Assembly: GCA_041751425.1 (NCBI GenBank) | Contig: JBGSXL010000024.1 | Span: 30,061-94,060 of the forward strand | Reading direction: 5' to 3' | Length of the DNA stretch: 64,000 nucleotides | From: JAVVEG01 sp041751425 | GTDB lineage: Bacteria; Pseudomonadota; Gammaproteobacteria; Pseudomonadales; Pseudohongiellaceae | Notes under the pieces: generated by a model | Seen by the model: only the letters and a program-made list of their open reading frames with translations | What the model was told of the DNA's origin: nothing | Databases searched by the model: none | In this document: one piece after another, positions 24,750-34,129 of the stretch | How positions within the stretch are numbered: position 1 is the first letter of the stretch | Layout of the letters: every line of letters begins with the position of its first letter | Translations under genes and position numbers: made by a program

Positions 24750-25811
24750 GTGCTAGGAATAAATATAAAAAAATCAAAGACTTTGCTCGGTGTGGACATC
24801 AGCTCAACTGCTGTAAAGCTGCTTGAATTGAGTCTCAGTGGCGGTCAATATCGTATTGAAAATTACGTCATCCGGCCGTTGCCGGCTAACGCCGTTCTGG
24901 AAAAAAATATCAATGACCCTGTTGCCGTTGGCGAAAGTATTCGGCAAGCGGTGTCCATGCTCAAACCGGGCACTAAAGAGGCCGCGGTGGCTGTAGCAGG
25001 TTCAGCCGTCATCACTAAAATCATCGAAATGAGTGCCGCACTGTCTGATGCAGAGATGGAAAACCAGATAATTGTTGAAGCGGACCAATATATTCCTTAC
25101 CCGTTGGGCGAAGTGGCGATTGATTTCGAGCGCCAGGCGCAACAGGATCCGGAATCCGACTTCGTGGACGTTCTACTGGCAGCCTGCCGCAAGGAGAACG
25201 TGGAGTCTCGCGTCGGCGCGCTGGATGCCGGTGGTCTGGAAGCCAAAGTGGTGGATATTGAGGCATATGCGATGGAGCGGGCTTTCGGGCTGCTGGCAGA
25301 TCAATTGCGCGGCTCGGACATCAGAACGGTGGCCATCATCGATATTGGTGCAACAGTGACAACTTTACATGTCTTGCTGGATGGCAAAACCATTTATACG
25401 CGAGAGCAGCTTTTTGGCGGTCGCCAACTGGTAGAAGATGTGCAGCGCCGTTTTGGTCTTTCTGCGGCAGAAGCTGAAAACGCCATCAAGCGTCATTCGT
25501 TACCGGAGGAGTTTGAAGCTGAAATCCTGACACCATTCAAGGAAGCCGCAGCGCAGCAGGCGAGCCGTTCTCTGCAGTTTTTCTTCTCATCCAGTCACTA
25601 CAACGATGTAGATCATATTGTACTTGCCGGCGGTGTAGCCGCCATAGATGGTCTATGCGATCTGGTGCAGGACAACCTGGGTTCGCCGGTAATCGTTGGC
25701 AATCCTTTTTTGAATCTTGAAGCGGGAAGCAAGGTCAACAAAACCATGCTGAGCAATGATGCGCCCTCGTTACTGATTGCCTGCGGACTGGCAATGCGGA
25801 GCAGATACTGA
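24750..25811 (+). CDS. pilM: Type IV pilus inner-membrane assembly protein PilM
   Basis: Actin-like cytoplasmic ATP-binding protein that docks on the N-terminus of PilN and links the pilus motor to the alignment complex. The 353-residue protein starts at GTG 24750 (VLGINIKKSKTLLGVDISSTAVKLLEL), the start seen in Pseudomonas PilM (~354 residues); a TTG at 24693 would add 19 unrelated residues. The fold is recognisable from LLGVDISSTAVKLLELSL (phosphate-binding loop, ~9-27), AIIDIGATVTTLHVL (~191-205) and the GGRQLVEDVQRRFG and VLAGGVAAIDGL segments. It is followed after 1 nt by pilN. Confidence 0.95.
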   Translation: MLGINIKKSKTLLGVDISSTAVKLLELSLSGGQYRIENYVIRPLPANAVLEKNINDPVAVGESIRQAVSMLKPGTKEAAVAVAGSAVITKIIEMSAALSDAEMENQIIVEADQYIPYPLGEVAIDFERQAQQDPESDFVDVLLAACRKENVESRVGALDAGGLEAKVVDIEAYAMERAFGLLADQLRGSDIRTVAIIDIGATVTTLHVLLDGKTIYTREQLFGGRQLVEDVQRRFGLSAAEAENAIKRHSLPEEFEAEILTPFKEAAAQQASRSLQFFFSSSHYNDVDHIVLAGGVAAIDGLCDLVQDNLGSPVIVGNPFLNLEAGSKVNKTMLSNDAPSLLIACGLAMRSRY

Positions 25812-25812
25812 A

Positions 25813-26391
25813 ATGGCCAGAATAAATTTACTGCCATGGCGGGAACAACTGCGCGAAGAGCGCAAGCGGGAATTCATCGTGCTGCTGGCTGGCGTGATAA
25901 TAATCGCAGCCGGCATCATCTTCCTGGTCGACCGATTCTATCGTAGTGAAATTCGATATCAACAGGCGCGCAACGATTTCATCTCCAGAGAGATGCAGGT
26001 GCTGGATGCAAGAATTGCAGAAATCAGCCAGCTTCGACAACAAAAAGCACAGATCAATGCTCGCATGACGGTTATTCAGGATCTGCAGGGTTCGCGCCCA
26101 TTGATAGTGAGAATATTTGATGAACTGGTAAGCACGCTCCCAAGAGGGGTCTATTACAACACTTTAACCAGACGTAATGACAGACTGGAAATCATTGGTA
26201 TTGCAGAGTCCAATAACCAGGTATCAGAACTAATGCGGCGCCTTGATGATTCGCTTTGGTTCAGCGACCCTAGTCTGCAACAGATTTCTGCGGCAGCAGC
26301 GGACGTTGCCAGTTCGCAGGAATCAGCCAATGCGTTCTCGCTGACATTGACCTTGCAGACACCGTCGCAGGCTCAGGCGCAGGAGAACTGA
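25813..26391 (+). CDS. pilN: Type IV pilus alignment protein PilN
   Basis: Bitopic inner-membrane protein, 192 residues. Its N-terminus MARINLLPWREQLREERKR is the PilM-binding motif (INLLPWR). A membrane helix follows at ~21-41, then a periplasmic coiled coil (~42-100) and a ferredoxin-like domain that dimerises with PilO. The start is ATG 25813, one base after the pilM stop. The end overlaps nothing, with 2 nt to pilO. Confidence 0.95.
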   Translation: MARINLLPWREQLREERKREFIVLLAGVIIIAAGIIFLVDRFYRSEIRYQQARNDFISREMQVLDARIAEISQLRQQKAQINARMTVIQDLQGSRPLIVRIFDELVSTLPRGVYYNTLTRRNDRLEIIGIAESNNQVSELMRRLDDSLWFSDPSLQQISAAAADVASSQESANAFSLTLTLQTPSQAQAQEN

Positions 26392-26393
26392 TC

Positions 26394-27008
26394 ATGGCAA
26401 TGCAGAACATGATGAAAGAACTGAAGGCTTTCGATTGGAGCAATCTGAGTGATATCGAAACCATCGGCGTCTGGCCTTCCCCCGTCAAGCTTTTGATTGT
26501 TGCATTTGCTTTTGTGTTTTGTCTTGGTCTTGGTTTTTGGTTCGACGTCAGAAATTTGCAGGCATTGTTGCAGTCCAGGCAAGCCGATGAGGTCAGATTG
26601 AGCGTGGAGTTTGAGCAAAAAGCTTTCATGGCGGCGAATCTGGAAGATTACAAACAACAGATTGTAGACATGGAAGAGGCATTCTCGGAATTGTTGCGAC
26701 AACTGCCCAGTCAGACTGAGGTGCCTGATCTGGTGGATGATATTACTGCGAGGGGTTTGGGCAGTGGTTTGGCTTTTTCACGAATTGAACTTGATCCGGA
26801 GGCATCACAGGAATTTTATATAGAACAACCTATTCAGGTTGAAGTGACGGGCAACTACCATGACTTCGGAACTTTTGTGAGTGGTGTCGCCAGTTTGCCT
26901 CGCATCGTTACCTTGCATGATTTCACTATCGCAGCCGGCCCAAATCGTAGTGTGCTGGGAATGACGATAACCGCAAAGACTTACCGTTATAGAGCGGAAG
27001 AAGAATAA
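26394..27008 (+). CDS. pilO: Type IV pilus alignment protein PilO
   Basis: Bitopic inner-membrane protein of 204 residues that pairs with PilN and binds PilP, connecting the inner platform to the secretin. It has a short cytoplasmic end, a membrane helix at ~30-50, a periplasmic coiled coil (~55-105) and a ferredoxin-like C-terminal domain (EFYIEQPIQVEVTGNYHDFGTF is split across its strands). ATG 26394 is 2 nt after the pilN stop. pilP follows after 1 nt. Confidence 0.95.
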   Translation: MAMQNMMKELKAFDWSNLSDIETIGVWPSPVKLLIVAFAFVFCLGLGFWFDVRNLQALLQSRQADEVRLSVEFEQKAFMAANLEDYKQQIVDMEEAFSELLRQLPSQTEVPDLVDDITARGLGSGLAFSRIELDPEASQEFYIEQPIQVEVTGNYHDFGTFVSGVASLPRIVTLHDFTIAAGPNRSVLGMTITAKTYRYRAEEE

Positions 27009-27009
27009 T

Positions 27010-27561
27010 ATGGTGATCAGTTTTCTTCAGTTCAATGCAAGAGTTTTGCGACATAAAGTTGCGCTGCTGCTCTTGGGTACGCTCACTGCTTGTGGTGGGG
27101 GCGGCGATATGGTCGATCTGCAACAACATATCGTTGAGGTGACTCTAAGGCCGGGAGGGGAAATAGAGCCCATGCCGGAATTCCTGCCATATGAAGCCTT
27201 TACCTACAGTGCCGCTTCTATGCGCAGTCCATTTGATATTCCACTGACCATTCTAATGCGGGAAGCTGGTCAAAACGTGGTCATGGTGGTGCCTGATGAA
27301 AACCGGCCACGCGAGTTATTGGAAGAATATGCGCTGGGAAATCTGGAAATGGTGGGAATGCTGAGTCGCGATCGTGGCTATGTCGGATTGGTGCGCGACG
27401 AGGTTGGCGTAGTTCACAGAGTATCGGTTGGGAATTATATGGGCAGAAATCACGGGCGGGTTCGCTCGGTGAGTCCAACGCAGATTGATCTGGTTGAAAT
27501 TGTTCCGTCTGGGGACGGCGGTTGGGTTGAGCGACCGCGCTCACTGACACTGCAACGCTAA
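27010..27561 (+). CDS. pilP: Type IV pilus lipoprotein PilP
   Basis: Lipoprotein that ties PilN/PilO to the outer-membrane secretin PilQ. The 183-residue protein has a hydrophobic N-terminal segment and lipobox LTAC with Cys28. The periplasmic part contains the homology region YAFEE-like EYALGNLEMVGMLSRD (~110-126), a GLVRDEVGVVHRVSVGNYMGRNHG stretch (~125-148, here interrupted for brevity) and a beta-rich C-terminus. It is fourth in the pil operon. Confidence 0.94.
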   Translation: MVISFLQFNARVLRHKVALLLLGTLTACGGGGDMVDLQQHIVEVTLRPGGEIEPMPEFLPYEAFTYSAASMRSPFDIPLTILMREAGQNVVMVVPDENRPRELLEEYALGNLEMVGMLSRDRGYVGLVRDEVGVVHRVSVGNYMGRNHGRVRSVSPTQIDLVEIVPSGDGGWVERPRSLTLQR

Positions 27562-27579
27562 GGTGCTAGAGGATTGAAT

Positions 27580-29844
27580 ATGTCTATTAAAACGTGTGTG
27601 CTGGCGCTTGTTGTTGGTCTGGGATTCAATTTCGCCCAGGCGCAGGAAGCGGTGAACCTGCAGAGCATCTCCTTCTCGAATATGCCGGGAGACAGCATCG
27701 AGGTGCGGCTGGATTTCAACGGGCGCCCACCGGTGCCAAGCGGATTTGTACTCGACAATCCTGCGCGCGTTTCTATTGATCTGCCGGATGTCCGAAGCCT
27801 GCTTGGGCAAAGACAATTCCCGATAGAGTCAAACAATGCTCAGAGCGTGTTGGTACTGGAAACCAGTGATCGTACTCGTTTGGTATTCAATTTGCGCGAA
27901 GCGGTTGCTTACGACACGCGCGTTGAAGGAAATACTTTAATTGTCCACCTCGGGAATGACAGAGCAGCGAGTACACCTCTGGCGGCGGCCCCTGTTGCCA
28001 CAACTGCTGCGGCAACACCTGCTCCGCGCAGTTTTGCAGCAGACACTACAGGGTCTGTTACTGATGTATCTTTTCGTCGTGATGGTCAAAGTGGGGAAGG
28101 ACAATTAACAATTTCCCTTTCTGGCTCGCGGGTAATTGGCAGCGTTGAACAGGTTGGTCGTCGTGTCGTCGTAGAGTTTGCAGATACGCAAGTACCGGAA
28201 AGATTAAACCGTCGATTTGACGTTACGGATTTCGCGACACCAGTCAATACCGTAGATGTTTTACCACAACGCGGGAACGCTTCCGTTATTCTTGATGTCA
28301 ATGGCGAGTTCGAATATGTTGCCTGGCAGTCAGGGAATGAGTATACGGTAAGCATAAAAGAATCCGTGCAGGTAGTCGGTGCTGATCCAACCTCCGCTTA
28401 TTCGGGAAACGAAGTATCGTTGACTTTCCAGGATGTTGATGTCCGCTCTGTTCTACAGATTCTCGCTGATGAAAATGACTTCAACCTGGTAACCAGCGAC
28501 GCAGTTACCGGTAATGTGACCCTGCACCTGGAGAATGTGCCGTGGGATCAGGCGCTGAACATTGTTCTGCAATCCCGTGGGCTGGCGCAACGATTGATCG
28601 GTAATGTGCTATACGTGGCACCTGCGAGCGAGATAGCTACTCAAGAGCAACAAGCGCTCGAGGCTGATCGTCAGGCTCAGGCATTGGCGCCACTTCACAC
28701 AGAATATGTGCAAGTGAATTATGCCGACGCGGGTAATATCCTTACCCTGTTAACCGGCTCGATCAGTGGCGACTCCGTGGGTACTGCAGGTGCCGAAGGT
28801 GCTGCGACTGCACCCGCCGGCATTCTTTCCGCGCGTGGAACTGCAACAGTTGATCCACGTACGAACATCATCATAATTCGCGACGTGGCAGAGAAACTGG
28901 AGGAAGTGCGTGAGCTATTGAGCCGCTTGGACATTCCTGTCAGACAGGTGTTGATAGAGGCGCGCATAGTCAATGTGTCCACAGATTTTGGTCGCGATCT
29001 CGGCATTCGCTGGGGCGGTGCCGGTCGCACTGACTCGAGCAATGGTTTCCGTTATGGTGGCAGTCAGGGAGCCACATTGGAGCAACAAAACAATCGGGTT
29101 GCAGAAAGTATTGCCATACAAAACGCAATGAGTGCAGGGGAAGCGGCGCGCCTTCAGGCGCTGCAGGATGGCACCGACCCCAGCCTGATTGGGGCGATAG
29201 TCGCACAGGCTATTTCCAGCATTCCCATTCCGATAGGCACTACTTCTTTCCCTGATGCATTGACAGTCGACCTTGGCGTGCAGGATGAAAATGCATCCAG
29301 TTTCTCCATTGGGTTCAGCCGCAACAGCGGGTTGATTGAACTGGAGTTGTCCGCACTGGAAAGTAGCGGCAACGGCGAGGTGATAGCGCGTCCGAAAGTG
29401 ACAACACAGGACAAGGTCACTGCAACCATTCGTTCCGGTGTGCGTATTCCTTATCAGGCGCAGGCAGGCGGAACCGCTGGCGGGTCCACGACAGAGTTTG
29501 TGGATGCGGTACTTTCACTTGAAGTGACGCCACAGATTACTCCGGACGGACGCATTATCATGCAATTGAATATTCATCAGGACTCAGTGGCAGCCGGAAC
29601 GGGTAATGTCCCCGCCATCAATACCAACTCAGTCAACACCAGTGTGTTGGTGGAGAACGGCGATACGATAGTGCTGGGTGGCGTGTTCCGAGAAGAGACC
29701 ACAACAACGGAAACCAAAACTCCGCTGCTGGGAGACGTGCCTTATCTTGGACGGTTGTTTAAGCGTACAAATAATGCCAGCCGCCGTACTGAGCTATTGA
29801 TATTCATAACTCCAAGAATCATTGCTGAACTGGGCGCTCGATAG
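27580..29844 (+). CDS. pilQ: Type IV pilus secretin PilQ
   Basis: Outer-membrane secretin through which the pilus passes, 754 residues. ATG 27580 (GAGG 7 nt upstream) is preferred over TTG 27574. A signal peptide ends near AQA (residue ~22). Two AMIN domains (~25-120 and ~160-265, peptidoglycan binding) are followed by a secretin/TonB N0 domain (FQDVDVRSVLQILADENDFN), N1 (HTEYVQVNYADAGNI) and the C-terminal secretin domain with VLIEARIVNVSTDFGRDLG and GDTIVLGG, ending in IFITPRI. The operon continues into aroK after 3 nt. Confidence 0.97.
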   Translation: MSIKTCVLALVVGLGFNFAQAQEAVNLQSISFSNMPGDSIEVRLDFNGRPPVPSGFVLDNPARVSIDLPDVRSLLGQRQFPIESNNAQSVLVLETSDRTRLVFNLREAVAYDTRVEGNTLIVHLGNDRAASTPLAAAPVATTAAATPAPRSFAADTTGSVTDVSFRRDGQSGEGQLTISLSGSRVIGSVEQVGRRVVVEFADTQVPERLNRRFDVTDFATPVNTVDVLPQRGNASVILDVNGEFEYVAWQSGNEYTVSIKESVQVVGADPTSAYSGNEVSLTFQDVDVRSVLQILADENDFNLVTSDAVTGNVTLHLENVPWDQALNIVLQSRGLAQRLIGNVLYVAPASEIATQEQQALEADRQAQALAPLHTEYVQVNYADAGNILTLLTGSISGDSVGTAGAEGAATAPAGILSARGTATVDPRTNIIIIRDVAEKLEEVRELLSRLDIPVRQVLIEARIVNVSTDFGRDLGIRWGGAGRTDSSNGFRYGGSQGATLEQQNNRVAESIAIQNAMSAGEAARLQALQDGTDPSLIGAIVAQAISSIPIPIGTTSFPDALTVDLGVQDENASSFSIGFSRNSGLIELELSALESSGNGEVIARPKVTTQDKVTATIRSGVRIPYQAQAGGTAGGSTTEFVDAVLSLEVTPQITPDGRIIMQLNIHQDSVAAGTGNVPAINTNSVNTSVLVENGDTIVLGGVFREETTTTETKTPLLGDVPYLGRLFKRTNNASRRTELLIFITPRIIAELGAR

Positions 29845-29847
29845 TCG

Positions 29848-30369
29848 ATGCAACCAGGACAAAGCGTTTTTCTTATCGGCCCTATGGGTGTCGGCAAAAG
29901 CACAATAGGCAGGCATTTGGCTACTCAGTTGCACCTGCCTTTTTTTGATTCAGACCGAGAAATCGAACTGGTAACCGGTGCGGATATTCCCTGGATATTT
30001 GATGTAGAAGGGGAGCAGGGCTTTCGTATTCGCGAAGCCCGCATGATTGACACCCTGTCTCAGAAACCGAATATCGTCATGGCAACCGGAGGTGGCGCAA
30101 TCCTGTCATCGGCCAGCCGTGCTTTTCTGCATGGTCGTGGCACAGTTGTGTATCTGAAAGCATCTATCACCCAGCAGATGGAACGCACAGGCAAAGACAA
30201 GTCGCGACCATTGCTGCAAACCAGTGATCCACTGGCTAAAATCAAGGAATTGATGGCCATTCGTGAACCTTTATATCGGGAAACTGCCCATATCGTTGTT
30301 GACACCAGTCGGCGTAGCCCACGCTATGTGGTCGCCGAAATCCTGAAACAACTGGGTATGGAATCGTGA
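29848..30369 (+). CDS. aroK: Shikimate kinase
   Basis: Phosphorylates shikimate with ATP in aromatic amino acid synthesis. The 173-residue protein has Walker A GPMGVGKSTIGR (~11-22), DSDREIE (~34-40, shikimate-binding Asp), RIREARMI and GGGAIL (~78-83), and the lid REPLYRETAH (~138-147). All are canonical for AroK. The gene begins 3 nt after pilQ and precedes aroB by 22 nt, the standard pilQ-aroK-aroB order. Confidence 0.97.
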   Translation: MQPGQSVFLIGPMGVGKSTIGRHLATQLHLPFFDSDREIELVTGADIPWIFDVEGEQGFRIREARMIDTLSQKPNIVMATGGGAILSSASRAFLHGRGTVVYLKASITQQMERTGKDKSRPLLQTSDPLAKIKELMAIREPLYRETAHIVVDTSRRSPRYVVAEILKQLGMES

Positions 30370-30391
30370 TTTACCGTTTGGAATATTTGGC

Positions 30392-31495
30392 ATGATAACT
30401 GTTGATGTAGACCTGGGAGAGCGTAGCTACCCGGTGCATATTGGAGACGGTCTGTTGACGCAGCCGCAACTGTTAAAGACCCATGTCAGAGGGCAGCGTG
30501 TACTGATAGTCAGCAATGAAGTTGTCGCGCCGCTGTATTTGCAATGCCTGATGGATTCTTTGCAACTTGGAAATCCGGAGTTGCAAATTGATACGCTGAT
30601 TCTGCCTGATGGTGAACAATTCAAGACCTTGCAAACCACCAGTCTCATCTACGACAAATTACTGACGGAACGTCATGAGCGCAGCACAACGCTGATTGCG
30701 TTGGGCGGCGGCGTGACAGGTGATATAACAGGTTTTGCAGCAGCAACGTACCAGCGGGGCGTCAATTTCATTCAGGTGCCGACTACATTGTTGTCGCAGG
30801 TGGACTCTTCCGTGGGTGGAAAAACCGGTGTCAATCACCCCTTGGGAAAGAACATGATAGGTGCGTTCTATCAGCCACAGTGTGTGTTGGCTGATACCGG
30901 CGTACTATCCTCTCTTCCGCTGCGTGAACTGCAGGCGGGTTTAGCGGAAGTCATCAAGTATGGTTTGTTAGGAAATGCCGAATTTTTTGCATGGTTGGAA
31001 CAGCATATGGCGGGGCTGCTGGCCGGGGACAAGGGGCTGCTCGCGTATGCAATCAAGGTTTCCTGCGAAGAAAAAGCCAGAATTGTCGCGGCCGATGAAA
31101 AGGAAGGAGGCGTCCGTGCTCTGCTCAACCTTGGTCACACCTTCGGCCATGCCATTGAAACTGCAATGGGTTACGGCGTGTGGTTGCATGGTGAAGCAGT
31201 TGCGACAGGTATGGTGATGGCTGCTGATCTGTCCATGCGGCTGGGGAAGATTTCTGCAAAAGAGGCCGACCGTTGCAAGCGCTTGATTCAAGCTGCCGGG
31301 CTGCCGGTGTGCCCGCCTGCGGAAATATCAGCAAATAATTTTATGCAGCTGATGTCCGTGGACAAGAAGGTTCAGGCAGGCAAAATCCGCTTCATCCTGC
31401 TTAACGTAATAGGGCAGGCAACAATCTGCTCAGACGTAGATACCCGGTTGCTGCGGGAAACCCTGTCAGCGGCGGAACGTTTGTGTGTAGAATAG
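30392..31495 (+). CDS. aroB: 3-dehydroquinate synthase
   Basis: Second step of the shikimate pathway: cyclises DAHP to 3-dehydroquinate using NAD+ and a divalent metal. The 367-residue protein has ALGGGVTGDITGFAAATYQRG (NAD-binding, ~105-125, trimmed here), VPTTLLSQVDSSVGGKTGVN (~130-149) and the metal ligands in GLAEVIKYG, LNLGHTFGHAIE and LHGEAV. Start, length and motifs are typical. It is followed 31 nt later by hemE. Confidence 0.98.
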   Translation: MITVDVDLGERSYPVHIGDGLLTQPQLLKTHVRGQRVLIVSNEVVAPLYLQCLMDSLQLGNPELQIDTLILPDGEQFKTLQTTSLIYDKLLTERHERSTTLIALGGGVTGDITGFAAATYQRGVNFIQVPTTLLSQVDSSVGGKTGVNHPLGKNMIGAFYQPQCVLADTGVLSSLPLRELQAGLAEVIKYGLLGNAEFFAWLEQHMAGLLAGDKGLLAYAIKVSCEEKARIVAADEKEGGVRALLNLGHTFGHAIETAMGYGVWLHGEAVATGMVMAADLSMRLGKISAKEADRCKRLIQAAGLPVCPPAEISANNFMQLMSVDKKVQAGKIRFILLNVIGQATICSDVDTRLLRETLSAAERLCVE

Positions 31496-31526
31496 CCGCC
31501 CCTTTAAGCATGTTGAGGACAACGTT

Positions 31527-32591
31527 TTGACCGTTTTGAAAAATGACAGATTCCTGCGCGCCCTGCTGAAGCAGGATGTTGATGTAACCCCGGTTTGGAT
31601 GATGCGACAGGCTGGTCGTTACCTGCCGGAGTATCGTGCCACGCGCAAGATCGCGGGTGATTTCATGAGTTTGTGTCAGTCCCCCGAACTGGCCTGTGAA
31701 GTGACCATGCAGCCGCTGCGGCGCTACCCATTGGATGCCGCCATTCTCTTCTCCGATATTCTGACCATTCCTGATGCCATGGGTCTTGGCCTGTATTTCA
31801 CCGAGGGCGAAGGGCCGCGCTTCCGCAAGACAATTCGCAGCGAAGCAGAAGTAGAAGCGCTTCCTGTGCTGAACATGGCCAAAGATCTGGGTTATGTGAC
31901 TGATGCAGTGACCCGCATTCGCCGCGAACTCAATGGCTCCATACCTTTGATTGGTTTCTCCGGCAGCCCATGGACTTTGGCGACTTATATGATCGAGGGC
32001 AGTGGCAGCAAGGATTTCCGGCAAGCCAAGGCATTCATGTTCAACCAGCCACAGGCGATGCATCTGCTGCTGGATAAACTGGCTGACGCGGTCACCGAAT
32101 ACCTCAACGCGCAGATTGCCGCCGGCGCTCAGGTTGTGCAGATTTTCGATACCTGGGGTGGCATTTTGTCGACCCATGCTTACAAGAGCTTTTCGTTGCA
32201 TTACATGAAAAAGATTGTCGCGGGCCTGACCAAAGAGGTTGATGGCACCCCGGTCCCGGTAATTGTATTCACCAAGAATGGTGGTTTATGGCTGGAAGAT
32301 ATTGCTGAATGTGGCGCGCAATGTGTTGGTCTGGATTGGACTATCGATATAGGCACAGCAAAAGCGCGAGTTGGCGACAAGGTAGCGCTGCAAGGTAATA
32401 TGGACCCGTCGATTCTGTACTCATCACCTGACAGCATCCGCGCCGAAATCGCCATGATTCTGCAGGGGTTTGGTTATGGGAATGGGCACGTGTTTAATCT
32501 TGGGCACGGTATCACACCGGAAGTTGATCCCGAAAACGTCAAGGTGTTCATAGAGTCCGTCCATGAGCTTTCGCACAAATACCATACGTGA
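31527..32591 (+). CDS. hemE: Uroporphyrinogen decarboxylase
   Basis: Decarboxylates the four acetate arms of uroporphyrinogen III in heme synthesis. The 354-residue protein has the two signatures TPVWMMRQAGRYLPEY (~21-36) and GFSGSPWTLATYMIEG (~138-153), plus the catalytic Asp in ILFSDIL. The start is TTG (MTVLKNDRFLRALLKQ), matching homologues, with GAGG about 8 nt upstream. Its 3' end overlaps folK by 29 nt. Confidence 0.97.
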   Translation: MTVLKNDRFLRALLKQDVDVTPVWMMRQAGRYLPEYRATRKIAGDFMSLCQSPELACEVTMQPLRRYPLDAAILFSDILTIPDAMGLGLYFTEGEGPRFRKTIRSEAEVEALPVLNMAKDLGYVTDAVTRIRRELNGSIPLIGFSGSPWTLATYMIEGSGSKDFRQAKAFMFNQPQAMHLLLDKLADAVTEYLNAQIAAGAQVVQIFDTWGGILSTHAYKSFSLHYMKKIVAGLTKEVDGTPVPVIVFTKNGGLWLEDIAECGAQCVGLDWTIDIGTAKARVGDKVALQGNMDPSILYSSPDSIRAEIAMILQGFGYGNGHVFNLGHGITPEVDPENVKVFIESVHELSHKYHT

Positions 32592-33114
32592 ATTTTCGCA
32601 GGCTGAGCAGGAACGATTGGCGTTTGTAGCATTGGGTTCCAACCTGGATTCTGCATTTGGCTCTTCGCAGCTTAATGTATTGTTGGCGTCGCAAAGAGTT
32701 GCTGCCCTGAGTGGCAAACCATCCGTGCTTTCATCCCTTTGGCAGACTGAGCCTGTGGATTGTCCACCAGGGTCTGCTCCCTTTATCAATGCAATAGTAG
32801 CGTTCTTGCCTCCTGTTACAATGAGTCCGCTGGATTTACTGTCAGCTTTGCAGGCTATTGAACTGGAGTTCGGCAGGCACCGTGGCCCACTCCAGAACGC
32901 ACCGCGTCCTCTGGATCTGGATATAATCGCCTTCGGTTCCGTGGTTATGGAGTCGACGGAACTGACCTTGCCTCATCCTCGCGCTCACGTGCGTCAGTTT
33001 GTTTTGCTGCCGCTTGCAGAGATTGCTGAAGACTACATCCTGCCCGGGCAAACAATATCTGCAGCAAGCCTGGCACAAAACCTGCCGGAACAGGGTAAAT
33101 GCATCACACTTTGA
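32563..33114 (+). CDS. folK: 6-hydroxymethyl-7,8-dihydropterin pyrophosphokinase
   Basis: Transfers pyrophosphate from ATP to the pterin in folate synthesis. The 183-residue protein has FVALGSNL (~21-28), the loop with TEPVDCPPGSAPFINAIV, the signature RPLDLDIIAFG (~112-122) with the Asp pair for Mg, and LPHPRAHVRQFVLLPL (~134-149). It starts inside the 3' end of hemE (29-nt overlap), so translation is likely coupled. A ~17-residue N-terminal extension precedes the domain. The adjacent folP partner lies far away at 47.3 kb. Confidence 0.92.
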   Translation: MSFRTNTIREFSQAEQERLAFVALGSNLDSAFGSSQLNVLLASQRVAALSGKPSVLSSLWQTEPVDCPPGSAPFINAIVAFLPPVTMSPLDLLSALQAIELEFGRHRGPLQNAPRPLDLDIIAFGSVVMESTELTLPHPRAHVRQFVLLPLAEIAEDYILPGQTISAASLAQNLPEQGKCITL

Positions 33115-33163
33115 TGGCTGCAAAGCCTGAATGTTACCGATTGAAATTATTTACTTTTGTGAC

Positions 33164-33191
33164 TGTACAGTGGCGGCCTCGGGTGTATACT
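33164..33191 (+). promoter_or_regulatory. Possible sigma-70 promoter of the barrel-only protein gene
   Basis: TGTACA at 33164-33169 and TATACT at 33186-33191 are 16 bp apart, ~45 nt before the start region of the next gene. The -10 match is five of six and the -35 four of six. It would give this gene its own transcription unit, separate from folK. Confidence 0.35.
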
Positions 33192-33235
33192 CACGCTGTT
33201 GTGTGAGAATCAACCTTTGTTGAGGTTTAGTGGTG

Positions 33236-34129
33236 ATGAAGGGCAATGTCAGTAAGTTCAGCAGGATAACAGCCGTCGCAATGGCTGGTCTTCTGTATGC
33301 GGGCAGTGCATTTTCGCAAATCGGTTTGCTGCCAGAACCGGTTATTGCGCAGGAACCCCGGCAACAACAAGCATTCAGTATGACCCGCAATACGGTCATG
33401 CAACCCTTTAATGACGGCCCCGTCGGGGATGCAGTAAGTTTCAACGTTGGTGTTCTGTACTCTCCTGTATCGGGTCTTGATTTACGAGCAGATGCTTGGC
33501 GTTCGCAACCTGAGCCTGCCGCTGTTCTCGCTGCACCCATAGATATTTTAGGTTCTGCCACGCCCCGATTGTTCATAGATGACCTCAATGAAGGCAATCT
33601 GGAAATGCCATTCGTCAATCTGAACGGTGGCCGGGGTATGCAATCGCAGGGAATCGATCTTAGCGCTTCCTATGTCTGGGATTCGCCACGCTTTGGGCAG
33701 TTCATCGTCAGCACGAAAGCCACTTATGTTTATGATCTGACCAGTACTGAATTGCTGCGTGAGGCAAGTCTTACTCCTTTAAATGCAACCCCCGGTTTGA
33801 ATCTGAATGCTGACTTACAAACCAGCCTCACGCTGACCTGGCAAATCGGCAATCACACTGCCTCAGCAGTGACACATTATGCTGGCCTGTCTGATGATAT
33901 CAGCAATATCGATATGGAAGAGTTCAACGAAATAGTCGGCAATCTGACCACGCTTGATTTGCAGTACGGTTATACCCTGAAAGCCGGCAAGCAGGGCAAC
34001 GCTGTCATCTCTGTCGGTTTGCGCAGCGTCCTCGACAAGCGGGAAGGTCGGTTACTGTTTGACGCCGGTACCTTAGGTGGCGAGAGAAGCGGCCACATGG
34101 CTTACGGCAGTATCAAGTACCAGTTCTGA
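33236..34129 (+). CDS. TonB-dependent-receptor C-terminal barrel fragment with signal peptide
   Basis: A 297-residue protein (ATG 33236; GTG codons at 33230 and 33233 are alternative starts, GAGG is nearby). It has a signal peptide ending near SAFSQ (residue ~30). The rest resembles the last third of TonB-dependent receptors: VGVLYSPVSGLDLRADAWR, MQSQGIDLSASYVWDS, then TLDLQYGYTL, ISVGLRSVLDKREG and the terminal strand AYGSIKYQF ending in Phe, as required by the BAM complex. No plug domain or TonB box is visible. It may be a remnant or a small ~8-10-strand barrel. Function unknown. Convergent with comF, with no gap. Confidence 0.7.
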   Translation: MKGNVSKFSRITAVAMAGLLYAGSAFSQIGLLPEPVIAQEPRQQQAFSMTRNTVMQPFNDGPVGDAVSFNVGVLYSPVSGLDLRADAWRSQPEPAAVLAAPIDILGSATPRLFIDDLNEGNLEMPFVNLNGGRGMQSQGIDLSASYVWDSPRFGQFIVSTKATYVYDLTSTELLREASLTPLNATPGLNLNADLQTSLTLTWQIGNHTASAVTHYAGLSDDISNIDMEEFNEIVGNLTTLDLQYGYTLKAGKQGNAVISVGLRSVLDKREGRLLFDAGTLGGERSGHMAYGSIKYQF

